This document shows, one piece after another, positions 35,095 through 43,957 of a DNA stretch of 64,000 bases (position 1 is the first letter of the stretch; the number at the start of each line of letters is the position of its first letter). This stretch comes from Blastopirellula marina DSM 3645. Its GTDB lineage: Bacteria; Planctomycetota; Planctomycetia; Pirellulales; Pirellulaceae. The position numbers and the translations under genes are program-made. The notes under the pieces are model-generated. The model saw nothing but the letters and a program-made list of their open reading frames with translations. It was not told where the DNA came from and ran no database searches. The stretch is from NCBI RefSeq assembly GCF_000153105.1, contig NZ_CH672376.1, positions 1,066,817-1,130,816 on the forward strand, written 5' to 3'.

Positions 35095-35523
35095 GTGAAA
35101 CCGTTCGTCGTCTTTGTTTTGATTTCAACTGCTCTTTCTCTTTGTCTAGGCTGCGGAGCAGCACAGCCGGAGGGAATTGTTCAGGGGGCGCTCCAGTTCA
35201 ATGGCCAACCGGTCACGGGAAATGCGCGGGTCGTCTTGATGAGCATGAAGACCGGCGCAGCCGTCGCGGCCGATGTGCAGACCGATGGAGCGTTCGCGGC
35301 CGAAAAGCGACTTCCTCCGGGAGAATACGTTGCTTTTCTGGTGCCAAAGTCGTATGCCGAAGAGGCGCCGGAGTCGCTTGCGGGGCAACGTCGCATTTCC
35401 AAACCAAACGAATCCGCATCCGCGAAGTTGGTCCCCGGCAAATACTGGGACGAAGGAACGAGCCCTTGGCGCGTTGCGGTTGTCGCCGGGATCAATGATA
35501 TTCAATTGACCGCCGAGCGATAA
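35095..35523 (+). CDS. Small lipoprotein paired with DUF1559 (cassette 2)
   Basis: A 142-residue protein starting at GTG (AAGGAAA upstream) with a lipoprotein-type signal ending in CLGC (Cys20). The mature part again starts GIVQGALQFNGQPVTGNARV and ends in an extended strand, like a transthyretin-type domain, with LPPGEYVAFLVP typical of such modules. Partner of the DUF1559 gene upstream. Function unknown. Confidence 0.75.
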   Translation: MKPFVVFVLISTALSLCLGCGAAQPEGIVQGALQFNGQPVTGNARVVLMSMKTGAAVAADVQTDGAFAAEKRLPPGEYVAFLVPKSYAEEAPESLAGQRRISKPNESASAKLVPGKYWDEGTSPWRVAVVAGINDIQLTAER

Positions 35524-35583
35524 TCGTTTCTTCTGCTCACGTGATCCGCATCCGACGACGCCTGCCTTGAAAGTTCTATTGCT

Positions 35584-36372
35584 GTGATTCGAAATTTGCT
35601 GACGATCCTGTTGTCGCTGTGGTGCATAACAACCGCTTCCGCCGCCCAGCCAGAGCCGCTCCGAATTCTTTCTTACAACATTCACCACGGCGAAGGAGTC
35701 GACGGCAAGCTTGATTTGCCGCGCATCGCCGCCGTGATCAAGTCGGTCGCACCGCACTTGGTGCTGCTGCAAGAGGTGGATTGCCACACCGCACGGACCG
35801 GGAATGTCGATCAGGCGGCCGAACTAGGCAAGCTGACCGGGATGGAGGTCGCTTTCGGCGGAAACTTGCGGCTCGGCAAAGGAGACTATGGAAATGCGAT
35901 CTTGTCTCGGTTTCCCTTAACCGAAGTAAAAAATCACTCGCTCCCCAATTTGACCAACGGCGAGACGCGTGGAGTCTTGAGCGCGATGGTGCGATTTCCC
36001 TCGTCGACCGGCGACGAACCATTTCTCGTTTTGGCGACGCATCTGGATCATCGCGCCGGCGAAGCGGATCGACTCGCGTCGATCGATTTCATTCGTCAAC
36101 TCGTAGGCGAAAAAGAAAGAACGACGATCATCGGCGGCGACTTCAATGCGACGCTCGAGAGCGCCGTCCTGAAGAGATTTCAGGAACATTGGACGTTGTC
36201 GAATCTGGTTGAGAAGCCGACGTTTCCGGTCGCCAAGCCAGAGCGGCAGATCGACTTTGTCGGGTATCGGCCGATGCGACGTTTTCGGGTGGGCGAAGTT
36301 CGCGTCATCGACGAGGCGATCGCTTCCGATCATCGCCCTTTTTTGGTCGAGCTGTTTCCAGTCACGCCCTAG
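35584..36372 (+). CDS. Secreted endonuclease/exonuclease/phosphatase-family protein
   Basis: A 262-residue protein with a signal peptide (LTILLSLWCITTASAAQ) and all EEP superfamily motifs: LSYNIHHGEG, LLQEVD, GNAILSRFP, THLDHR, GGDFNAT, QIDFV and SDHRPFLVE. The Asn/Glu/Asp/His set is that of DNase I-like metal-dependent phosphoesterases. Exported, so it may hydrolyse extracellular nucleic acids or phospholipid head groups. Starts with GTG. Sixty bp after the lipoprotein gene. Confidence 0.88.
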   Translation: MIRNLLTILLSLWCITTASAAQPEPLRILSYNIHHGEGVDGKLDLPRIAAVIKSVAPHLVLLQEVDCHTARTGNVDQAAELGKLTGMEVAFGGNLRLGKGDYGNAILSRFPLTEVKNHSLPNLTNGETRGVLSAMVRFPSSTGDEPFLVLATHLDHRAGEADRLASIDFIRQLVGEKERTTIIGGDFNATLESAVLKRFQEHWTLSNLVEKPTFPVAKPERQIDFVGYRPMRRFRVGEVRVIDEAIASDHRPFLVELFPVTP

Positions 36373-36375
36373 CGC

Positions 36376-38307
36376 TTAGTTAGGAGCCGCCAACGCTTGT
36401 TTGACGGCGGCCAAATTGCGCTGCACGGTCTTGTTCTGCGGTTCCAGGGCAAGCGCTGCTTGGAGATGCGTTTGCGCTAGGTCGTAACGCCCGAGACGCA
36501 CGAATACGTCCGCTAGATTGTTATGCGCTTCGACGTATCTCGGATTCAATTGGATCGCGGTCAGATAGTGGACCACGGCGCTCTGGTCATCGCGTTGTTC
36601 CAGACAGCTTCCCAACAGCTGATGCGCCTTGGCGCTGCGCGGATTGAGCGCTAGATCTTGCTGTAGGTATTTTTGCGCTGCGTCGTGATTTCCTTCATGC
36701 AGCTCGATGGAGGCAAGCTTTTCAAGCAGTTCCGGCAGGTGGGGAGCCTTGCGATACGCGATCTGCAATTGTTCTTTGGCTTCGCCCAAACGATGAGAGT
36801 CGAACAGAAACATGCCGTAGTTGAAGCGAGCGTCAACAAAGTCAGGATTGTCGGCGATGGCGCGTTGGTAACAAAGCTCTGATAGCGCGGGGTTCGGCTG
36901 GTACGTTTCGAGGATCGACGCATAGTTGCTCAGCACGCGATGGTCGGACGGATTCAGTTGGTAGGCCTTGATAAAAAAGGCGTAGGCCTGTCGCTGATTT
37001 TGCTGCATTGCATATTGCTTGCCGACATTGGTGTAGCCGCGCCAGTTGTCGGGCGATTTGCGGACTACGTCGCTCCAAAGCGACATCGGCGAATCGTAAA
37101 CTTCGTTCCGCAGCGCCGTCGTGACGCCGAGCGAAAGAATGATCACCGCGGCCATAGCGCCGGCGAGCTTGGTGCGATGCGGCGGCGCAAGTCGCGCGAT
37201 CAACTCGTATCCGCCGATCACCGCCAGCACCGCCAACGGGAGCAGCGGAAGATACATGCGATGCTCAAACGCGAGGTCGATGATCGGCGCAAAGCTAGAG
37301 GATGGCGCCAGAATTACAAAGAACCAGCCGCCGAGAAAGCCAAGCGCTGGCGCTTTCCAGATCGACCAGATCACGAGGATCAGCAAGACCAGCATCACGA
37401 GATCGGCCGTATAGAGCGAGACGAGATTGTCAGACGCCGCCCAACCATAATCGATGTTTTGCCCCTGCGGCCAAAACGCCAAGCGGATGTAATGCAGGAT
37501 CACCGGGCCTTGATTCATCGCATAGACGAGCGGCGACATCTGGTCGTGAAACAAAGAGCCGCGTTTCGAGATCCAGCTCCACCGCGCAGCGATGAAGCAG
37601 ATCAACGCGCCAAACGCCAGCAAATAGAACGCGTAGTAGCCCCACCGCTTTCGCCATAATTCGCGCCAGCTTTCGGCGAGAAAAACGCGGTCGTACCACA
37701 GCGCCATGATCGGAGCCGCGGCCATCACTTCTTTGGTCCCCATACCGAGCACGCAGAAGCCGAGCGACGCGACCAACCAGCTTCGTTTGCCGCGATCGAC
37801 GCCGCGGATCAAGCAAGCCAGCGTCAACAAAAAGAAGAGCCCCATCAGCGACTCATAACGCTGCACGATGTAAGTTACGCTTTGTGTTTGTAATGGATGC
37901 AGCGTCCAGACGAGTGCGATCACGCCTGCTAAGGGGATCGCCGCCTGCGCGTATCGTGCCGCAAGTCGCGGAGACTGAAAGGTGCGCCAGATCAACCAAT
38001 AAAGGAGGGTCGCCGAACTGAGATGAATCACAAGATTCACCAAGTGATAGCCGAAAGTGTTCACGCCGCCGGCCAAATAGTTCAGGCCGAACGTCGCGGC
38101 GCCAACCGTTCGCGGACCTGGACGCACCCATACGGCGAGCGGCGCGTTGGCCATTCCGCGCGCGCCGGCGATCATCATATCGTCATCAAAGACCAGCGCG
38201 CCCCGAAAACTGTTGGCGTAAAAGATGGCGCCCAGGACAAGAATCAGCCCGATCCAGAATCGATGCAAGCGATAGAGCGGCGGCGAATGGACGTGACTGG
38301 GGGGCAT
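36376..38307 (-). CDS. TMTC-like membrane protein with C-terminal TPRs
   Basis: A 643-residue protein. Residues ~15-420 hold about ten transmembrane helices with a GT-C type acidic motif in the first loop (ALVFDDD) and VWTLHPLQTQSVTYIVQR, characteristic of TMTC/ArnT-like glycosyltransferases. The C-terminal ~210 residues are TPRs (LNPRSAKAHQLLGSCLEQRD, FVRLGRYDLAQTHLQAALAL). TMTC proteins transfer mannose to secreted proteins in eukaryotes; a similar envelope role is possible here. Converges with the 35584 gene, with only 3 bp between stops. Confidence 0.8.
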   Translation of the reverse strand: MPPSHVHSPPLYRLHRFWIGLILVLGAIFYANSFRGALVFDDDMMIAGARGMANAPLAVWVRPGPRTVGAATFGLNYLAGGVNTFGYHLVNLVIHLSSATLLYWLIWRTFQSPRLAARYAQAAIPLAGVIALVWTLHPLQTQSVTYIVQRYESLMGLFFLLTLACLIRGVDRGKRSWLVASLGFCVLGMGTKEVMAAAPIMALWYDRVFLAESWRELWRKRWGYYAFYLLAFGALICFIAARWSWISKRGSLFHDQMSPLVYAMNQGPVILHYIRLAFWPQGQNIDYGWAASDNLVSLYTADLVMLVLLILVIWSIWKAPALGFLGGWFFVILAPSSSFAPIIDLAFEHRMYLPLLPLAVLAVIGGYELIARLAPPHRTKLAGAMAAVIILSLGVTTALRNEVYDSPMSLWSDVVRKSPDNWRGYTNVGKQYAMQQNQRQAYAFFIKAYQLNPSDHRVLSNYASILETYQPNPALSELCYQRAIADNPDFVDARFNYGMFLFDSHRLGEAKEQLQIAYRKAPHLPELLEKLASIELHEGNHDAAQKYLQQDLALNPRSAKAHQLLGSCLEQRDDQSAVVHYLTAIQLNPRYVEAHNNLADVFVRLGRYDLAQTHLQAALALEPQNKTVQRNLAAVKQALAAPN

Positions 38308-38407
38308 TCAGCGATCTAACGGAGAGCGGCCAGTGAGCATGCAAACGATTCAGTTTCGTCATCAAGCGTTCAGATCTTATGAAGAAACTGTAAAGAGCGG
38401 CGGCGAT

Positions 38408-39958
38408 TCAGAGCGTCGGGCCGACCAGCCACGGCACGAACTCTTCTTCGCCGATTCCCAACGCTTCACTTTTGGTCGACTTGCCGCTGGCGACGGCCAA
38501 GATTTCTTCAAAGATCTTCGCGCCCATCGCGTCGACCGAGACCCCCTGCAGGATTTCGCCGGCGTTGATGTCCATGTCATCGACCATCCGCTCGTACATC
38601 GGCGTATTGGTCGCGATCTTGATCGACGGTGTCGGCTTGCAGCCGAAACAGCTGCCGCGACCTGTCGTAAAGACGACCACGTTGGCGCCTCCGGCGACCA
38701 TGCCGGTGACGCTGGCCGGATCGTAGCCCGGCGTGTCCATCACCATCAGACCACGTGCAGTGGGGGCTTCCGCATATTGCAGAACGTCGACCAGCGCGGT
38801 TCCGCCGGCTTTGGCGACGGCGCCCAGCGACTTCTCGGCAATCGTGGTCAGGCCGCCTTCTTTGTTGCCAGGCGAAGGATTGTTGTCGAGCTGCACCCCA
38901 AACATCCCGACATAACTTTTCCACCACTCGATCCGCTCAATCAATTTGTCAGCGACGGCGACATTGATCGCGCGACGCGTCAACAGTTGTTCGGCGCCAA
39001 AGATCTCCGGCGTTTCGGCCAGCATCGATATTCCGCCGGCGGCGACGATCCGATCGGCCGCGGCGCCAACCGCCGGATTGGCGGTGACGCCTGAGTAAGC
39101 GTCGCTGCCGCCGCATTCGGTCGCCAACACGATCTCGCTGGCCGGGATCGCTTGGCGGCGAACATCGTTGACGCGCGGCAGCATTTCGACCAGCCGCGCG
39201 ACGCCGGCTTCGATTGTTTTGGCGGTTCCTCCCTGATCTTGCATCGAGAGGATCAGCGGAGCTCCCGCCGGCTGATCGGCCGATCCGTCGAGCTGGACCA
39301 ACCGCTCTTGCTGCACCAGATAGCCCATCGCGCCGGTTTCACAACCCAGGCCGATCAGCAGATAGCCGCCGATGTTAGGGTGCCGCGCGATGCCGGCCAT
39401 CACGCGATTGAGCGTCTGATGAGCGTCGCCGCCAAACTGCATGGCGCAGCCGCTTTGGTGCGTGAATGGGATGACGCCGTCGATATTCGGAAAATCGGCC
39501 AATCGCCGCTCGTCAAACGCATGCGCCACATACTTGGCGACGCTGGCCGAACAATTGACCGTCGAAATCACCGCAATATAGTTGCGTGTGCCTGCGCGTC
39601 CGTCGGCACGCAGGTATCCATCGAAGGTTCGCCCGGTGATCGGCGCCGGCGGCGCCGGGGTTTCGCTCGCCGACGCGTAATCAAGATGCAACTCGCCGAG
39701 ATGCAAATTGTGGCTGTGGACGTGCTCGCCCAGCGAAATGGCGCGGGTCGCGTAGCCGATTACCTGGCCATATTTATGGATCGGCGCCCCGGCCGCAATC
39801 GCGGTGAGAGCGATCTTGTGGCCAAATCGAACCTCGGCGGCGGCGGTAACGGCGCCGCCGCCGACCGAGAAATCCTCGCCGCGAGCCAGTGTTTTGGCCG
39901 CCACAGCGACGTTGTCGGCCGCATGAAGTTGAATAACGCTGGGTGGGGCAGGGGGCAT
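38408..39958 (-). CDS. UxaA-family altronate/galactarate dehydratase
   Basis: A 516-residue protein of the UxaA/GarD family. N-terminal SAF-like domain (VIQLHAADNVAVAAKTLARG; YATRAISLGEHVHSHNL), then the large dehydratase domain with GYLRADGRAGTRNYIAVIST, HQSGCAM, ATECGGSDAYSG and GRGSCFGCKPTPSIK. These use Fe(II)-dependent dehydration of sugar acids to 2-keto-3-deoxy acids in the cytoplasm. No other uronate genes are adjacent, so the exact substrate is not settled; sulfolactate-type relatives also exist. Confidence 0.85.
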   Translation of the reverse strand: MPPAPPSVIQLHAADNVAVAAKTLARGEDFSVGGGAVTAAAEVRFGHKIALTAIAAGAPIHKYGQVIGYATRAISLGEHVHSHNLHLGELHLDYASASETPAPPAPITGRTFDGYLRADGRAGTRNYIAVISTVNCSASVAKYVAHAFDERRLADFPNIDGVIPFTHQSGCAMQFGGDAHQTLNRVMAGIARHPNIGGYLLIGLGCETGAMGYLVQQERLVQLDGSADQPAGAPLILSMQDQGGTAKTIEAGVARLVEMLPRVNDVRRQAIPASEIVLATECGGSDAYSGVTANPAVGAAADRIVAAGGISMLAETPEIFGAEQLLTRRAINVAVADKLIERIEWWKSYVGMFGVQLDNNPSPGNKEGGLTTIAEKSLGAVAKAGGTALVDVLQYAEAPTARGLMVMDTPGYDPASVTGMVAGGANVVVFTTGRGSCFGCKPTPSIKIATNTPMYERMVDDMDINAGEILQGVSVDAMGAKIFEEILAVASGKSTKSEALGIGEEEFVPWLVGPTL

Positions 39959-40054
39959 AATGCAGGCTCGGATGGGCGTAAATCGAGTGGTATAAGAAGC
40001 TTACAGCCAGCGGCGGCTGTCGGCAATCATTCCAGCGGACCGGCCGTACGCCCT

Positions 40055-40083
40055 TTGACACGCCGGACCAACCTCCCTAAAAT
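40055..40083 (+). promoter_or_regulatory. Consensus sigma70 promoter of the rpmF-fab block
   Basis: A perfect TTGACA (40055-40060) and TAAAAT (40078-40083) with 17-bp spacing, about 100 bp upstream of rpmF. The best housekeeping-type promoter in the window. Confidence 0.75.
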
Positions 40084-40181
40084 GATCCGTTTACTCTGAG
40101 GCGATCGGGGCCGATTGTAGTTATTGCTCCCGAGCAGCAGGGATCCACCGGCCGCCCTTCTCAACCTACAGCGAAGTCGCC

Positions 40182-40373
40182 ATGGCAGTACCAAAGCGTA
40201 AACAGTCTAATTCTCGTACCGGAATGCGTCGTTCGCACGATGCGCTGAAACCCCGGGAACTGCAGTCCTGCTCGAATTGCGGGATCGCTCTGCCGACTCA
40301 TGTCGTTTGCCCAAATTGCGGCACCTACATGAAGCGGGTCATCATCAAAGACGAACAGGCCGCCGCCGAGTAG
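40182..40373 (+). CDS. rpmF: 50S ribosomal protein L32
   Basis: A 63-residue protein, full length for L32: MAVPKRKQSNSRTGMRRSHD start and zinc-binding CSNCG and CPNCG pairs, the four-Cys form. A structural component of the large ribosomal subunit. It begins the fatty-acid gene block; in many bacteria rpmF precedes plsX and fabH, which are absent here, and fabD follows directly after 56 bp. Confidence 0.97.
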   Translation: MAVPKRKQSNSRTGMRRSHDALKPRELQSCSNCGIALPTHVVCPNCGTYMKRVIIKDEQAAAE

Positions 40374-40429
40374 TCAGCTCACGCGTCGCGCGTGCGTTGC
40401 ATTAGCGCGACCACGAGAAGGGGAATCGC

Positions 40430-41338
40430 GTGAGCAAGATCGCGTTTCTGTTCCCTGGTCAGGGAGCTCAATACGTCGGCATGGGTAAGCAGCTCGCCGC
40501 TTCGAGTCCGAAGGCGGCCGAGTTGTTTCAGCGCGCAGCCGAGATCCTCGGCTACGACCTGGCCGAACTCTGCTTTAACGGTCCAGCCGCACGGCTTGAT
40601 TCGACCGTGTTCAGTCAGCCTGCGCTGTTTGTCACCAGCATCGCCGCGCTCGAATCGATGCGCGAAGAAAACCCGGACGCACTTTTGTCGTGCGAAGGAA
40701 CCGCCGGGCTGAGTCTGGGCGAATACACGGCCATGGTCTTTGCCGGCGTCATGCAGTTTGAAGACGCACTGCGGGTCGTCCAGATCCGGGGCGCCGCCAT
40801 GCAGGAAGCGGCCGACGCCGTTCCGAGCGGCATGGTCAGCGTCTTGGGGTTGGATCGCGATCAGGTCTCGGCCATTTGTGCGGAAGCGCGCGAAAACGAG
40901 ATTCTCGAAATCGCCAATCTGCTATGTCCAGGCAATATTGTCGTTTCCGGCTCGAATGATGCTTGTGAGCGCGTGCCGGCGGTTGCCGAAAAAGTAGGCG
41001 CGATGAAAGTGATGCCGCTGGCCGTAGCCGGTGCGTTTCATACCCAAATCATGCAGCCGGCGGTCGAGAAACTGACCGCTGCCCTGGCCGACGTACCGAT
41101 GTCGGCCCCGCGAATACCGGTCGTGTCGAACGTCGACGCGGTCCCGCATCGTGATCCGGAAGAAATTCGTCAGTTGCTGATTCAGCAGGTTTGCTCCCCG
41201 GTTCGCTGGGAAGACTCGATGCGTTATCTGCTGGAGGCCGGTTTCAACGAGTTTTTTGAAATCGGCGCCGGTCGCGTCCTACGCGGACTGATGAAGCGGA
41301 TCGATCGAAAAGCGGAATTTCATAATATTACGGCCTAA
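40430..41338 (+). CDS. fabD: Malonyl-CoA:ACP transacylase FabD
   Basis: A 302-residue enzyme that loads malonyl from CoA onto ACP for chain elongation. Motifs: FPGQGAQYVGMG near the N-terminus, the nucleophile in GLSLGEY (Ser95), and FHTQIMQPA with the catalytic His near residue 204. In E. coli the elbow is GHSLGEY; Leu in place of His before the Ser is the variant I recall from plant/plastid-type enzymes. Start is GTG at 40430. Second gene of the rpmF operon. Confidence 0.95.
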   Translation: MSKIAFLFPGQGAQYVGMGKQLAASSPKAAELFQRAAEILGYDLAELCFNGPAARLDSTVFSQPALFVTSIAALESMREENPDALLSCEGTAGLSLGEYTAMVFAGVMQFEDALRVVQIRGAAMQEAADAVPSGMVSVLGLDRDQVSAICAEARENEILEIANLLCPGNIVVSGSNDACERVPAVAEKVGAMKVMPLAVAGAFHTQIMQPAVEKLTAALADVPMSAPRIPVVSNVDAVPHRDPEEIRQLLIQQVCSPVRWEDSMRYLLEAGFNEFFEIGAGRVLRGLMKRIDRKAEFHNITA

Positions 41339-41380
41339 GGCCAAACGCCGTTCAGCCATTTACTACGTTAGGTGATTTTG

Positions 41381-42151
41381 ATGAGCGACAATTCCCACGC
41401 CGCATTGCCGGTCGATTTGAACGGACTTACCGCAATCGTCACGGGCGCTTCGCAAGGGATCGGCAAATCGATCGCGACCGCGATGGCCTCGCGCGGCGCC
41501 AAAGTCGCCGTCGTCGCTCGTAATGCGGAAAAGCTGGCCGACACCGTCGCAATCATCGAAGCCGCAGGCGGAGTCGCCCAAGCGTACAGCTGCGACGTCA
41601 CCAAGCGAGAGAGCGTCGAAGCGGTTGTTGACGCGGTGATGGAGAAGTGGGAGAAGCTGGATGTGCTGGTCAACAATGCCGGCGTTACCCGCGATAACCT
41701 GCTGCCGGTCATGACCGACGACGAGTGGGACAACGTCATTGAAACGAATCTCCGCGGCATGTTCCTCTTTACGCGGGCCGCTTCGAAGCAGATGATGCGA
41801 GCCCGCTTTGGCCGTATTATTAACATCAGCAGCGTTTCGGGGCTGATGGGAAACCCGGGCCAGACCAACTATTCGGCGTCGAAGGCGGGTATGATCGGTT
41901 TCACACGCAGCCTGAGCCGCGAGCTGGGAAAGCGGAAGGTAACGGTCAATGCGATCTGCCCTGGTTTCATCGAAAGCGACATGACCAAGGCCCTGGGCCC
42001 GGCGGTGATGGACGAGGTAAAAAAGCGGATTCCAGCTCAACGAATGGGAAAGCCCGAGGAGATCGCCGACGGCGTTCTGTTCCTTGCGAGCCCCCAAGCT
42101 GCCTATATTACCGGGCAAGTTCTGACAATTGATGGGGGAATGACCGGTTAA
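41381..42151 (+). CDS. fabG: 3-oxoacyl-ACP reductase FabG
   Basis: A 256-residue short-chain dehydrogenase reducing 3-ketoacyl-ACP with NADPH. TGASQGIGKSIA cofactor loop, NNAGVTRDNLL, SSVSGLMGNPGQTNYSASK with catalytic Ser, Tyr and Lys, and VNAICPGFIESDM. The track of the frame begins at a GTG (41372), but ATG 41381 has AGGTG 7 bp upstream. Forty-odd bp after fabD, same operon. Confidence 0.95.
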   Translation: MSDNSHAALPVDLNGLTAIVTGASQGIGKSIATAMASRGAKVAVVARNAEKLADTVAIIEAAGGVAQAYSCDVTKRESVEAVVDAVMEKWEKLDVLVNNAGVTRDNLLPVMTDDEWDNVIETNLRGMFLFTRAASKQMMRARFGRIINISSVSGLMGNPGQTNYSASKAGMIGFTRSLSRELGKRKVTVNAICPGFIESDMTKALGPAVMDEVKKRIPAQRMGKPEEIADGVLFLASPQAAYITGQVLTIDGGMTG

Positions 42152-42259
42152 TTGGTCACCCCTGATCGACGAAACTTGCTGACCTGAATACATTTAAGAC
42201 TAGAGTCACGCAAGTCCATCGGATCGAAACGAATTGCCGCGGTGCAGGTCTCTTCCACC

Positions 42260-42289
42260 TTGACCTGTCTTGCAGAATTCCTCTATCTT
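42260..42289 (+). promoter_or_regulatory. Candidate promoter for acpP-fabF
   Basis: TTGACC (42260-42265) and TATCTT (42284-42289) with 18-bp spacing in the 223-bp gap between fabG and acpP. Would allow separate, stronger expression of acyl carrier protein. Confidence 0.35.
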
Positions 42290-42374
42290 GTTGGACTTGA
42301 ATTTTTAACGCTTGCACAATTTACATACAGTAAATAAGCCAGGTTCCTTGGTTTCTTGCGGAGGGCTTCACGCC

Positions 42375-42611
42375 GTGTCGGTACAAGAACGCGTATTTGA
42401 GATCGTCGCCAGCCAATTGGGCGTCGACCAAGACAAAATCACGATGGAGAGCTCGTTCGTCAACGATCTCGGCGCCGATTCGCTCGATACGGTCGAGTTG
42501 GTGATGGAATTGGAAGAAGAGTTCGACATCGATATTCCCGAAGACGCCGCTGACAAGATCGAAACGGTCGGCCAGGCGATCAAGTTTATCGAAGAAGCAA
42601 AGAATTCGTAA
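42375..42611 (+). CDS. acpP: Acyl carrier protein
   Basis: A 78-residue acidic protein with the phosphopantetheine site [12 protein letters not shown] (Ser36). Carries the growing acyl chain. GTG start at 42375, with GGAGGG at 42360-42365 nine bp upstream; the frame upstream to 42312 does not fit the family. Followed by fabF after 30 bp. Confidence 0.95.
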   Translation: MSVQERVFEIVASQLGVDQDKITMESSFVNDLGADSLDTVELVMELEEEFDIDIPEDAADKIETVGQAIKFIEEAKNS

Positions 42612-42641
42612 TTTCGTCGGCCTTCGGAAGAGTTCAAGGGA

Positions 42642-43883
42642 ATGAAGCGACGAGTCGTCGTTACCGGCTTGGGGATTGTAACCTCGCTTAGTCATCGTCT
42701 GGATGAATTCTGGACGAAGCTGACAGCGGGGGAGAGCGGCATTCATGAACTGAAGCTGTTCGATACCTCCAAGTTCAAAGTCAACTTCGGTGGGGATGTC
42801 CATGATTGGCGCCCGACCGAATACTTTGATTCGAAGGAGCTCAACCGCATCGACCGCTTTACGCAATTTGCGATGGTCGGCGCGGTCGATGCGATTAACG
42901 ATTCCAAAATTGAATTTTCGAATTACGACTCGTTCCGCTGCGGAGTAATTCTCGGTTCCGGAATCGGCGGTTTGCAAACGATCGAAGATCAAGTCGAGCG
43001 TTTGCTGATGAAGGGGCCTGATCGGGTCTCGCCGATGACGATTCCGAAGCTGATGCTCAACGCAGCCGGCGGTAATATCTCGATTCGATACGGCCTGCGC
43101 GGACCCAACTTCACCGTTGCGACCGCCTGCGCCAGCGCTACCAACGCCATCGGCGACGCGATGAAGGCGATTCAATACGATGAAGCCGACGTCATGATCA
43201 CCGGCGGCACCGAGGCCGCAATCACGCCGATGGGCATGAGCGCCTTTGCCAACATGCGGGCCCTCTCAACCCGCAATGATGATCCGGCCAAAGCTAGTCG
43301 TCCGTTCGACCTCGGTCGTGACGGTTTCGTCATGAGCGAAGGCGCAGGGATCGTCGTGCTGGAAGAGTTAGAGTCCGCCAAAGCTCGCGGAGCCACCATC
43401 TACGCCGAACTTGTCGGCTATGGATGCAGCGGCGACGCCGGGCACATCACTTCGCCAGACGAAGAAGGTCGCGGAGCGTCGCGTGCGATGCAAAACGCGC
43501 TGAACGACGGCGCGCTCAACGCCAACTGCATCGATTACATCAACGCCCACGGCACGAGCACGCCGCCGGGGGATGTCGCCGAAACGAAGGCGATCAAAAA
43601 CGTCTTTGGCGAACACGCCTATCAACTGAGCGTCTCGAGCACCAAGAGCGCCCTGGGGCACTCGCTGGGCGCCTCGGGCGGGATCGAAATGATCATCTCG
43701 ATCATGGCGATGAAGACGTCGACCGTACCGCCGACGATCAATTTGGAAGACCCCGATCCGAAGTGCGATCTCGACTACACGCCGAACGTCGCCAAAACGC
43801 GTGAGCTGAATTTTGCGATGAGCAACAGCTTCGGTTTCGGCGGACACAACGCTTCGGTGATTGTCGGCAAGTACAAAGAGTAA
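42642..43883 (+). CDS. fabF: 3-oxoacyl-ACP synthase II FabF
   Basis: A 413-residue condensing enzyme. Catalytic triad Cys163 (TACASA), His303 (NAHGTST) and His340 (SALGHSLGASG), with the C-terminal NSFGFGGHNAS loop. Extends acyl-ACP with malonyl-ACP. Last gene of the fab block, followed by a terminator. Confidence 0.96.
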   Translation: MKRRVVVTGLGIVTSLSHRLDEFWTKLTAGESGIHELKLFDTSKFKVNFGGDVHDWRPTEYFDSKELNRIDRFTQFAMVGAVDAINDSKIEFSNYDSFRCGVILGSGIGGLQTIEDQVERLLMKGPDRVSPMTIPKLMLNAAGGNISIRYGLRGPNFTVATACASATNAIGDAMKAIQYDEADVMITGGTEAAITPMGMSAFANMRALSTRNDDPAKASRPFDLGRDGFVMSEGAGIVVLEELESAKARGATIYAELVGYGCSGDAGHITSPDEEGRGASRAMQNALNDGALNANCIDYINAHGTSTPPGDVAETKAIKNVFGEHAYQLSVSSTKSALGHSLGASGGIEMIISIMAMKTSTVPPTINLEDPDPKCDLDYTPNVAKTRELNFAMSNSFGFGGHNASVIVGKYKE

Positions 43884-43912
43884 GCCGCACAAGCTAATAA
43901 AGCGACACAGAC

Positions 43913-43939
43913 AAGGCGTCCCCTGGGACGCCTTTTTTT
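43913..43939 (+). terminator. Rho-independent terminator after fabF
   Basis: AAGGCGTCC (43913-43921) pairs with GGACGCCTT (43926-43934) around a 4-nt loop, followed by a T-run to 43939. It also lies just past the end of the converging kinase gene. Confidence 0.9.
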
Positions 43940-43957
43940 CGTGCTGCACGCGACTTC

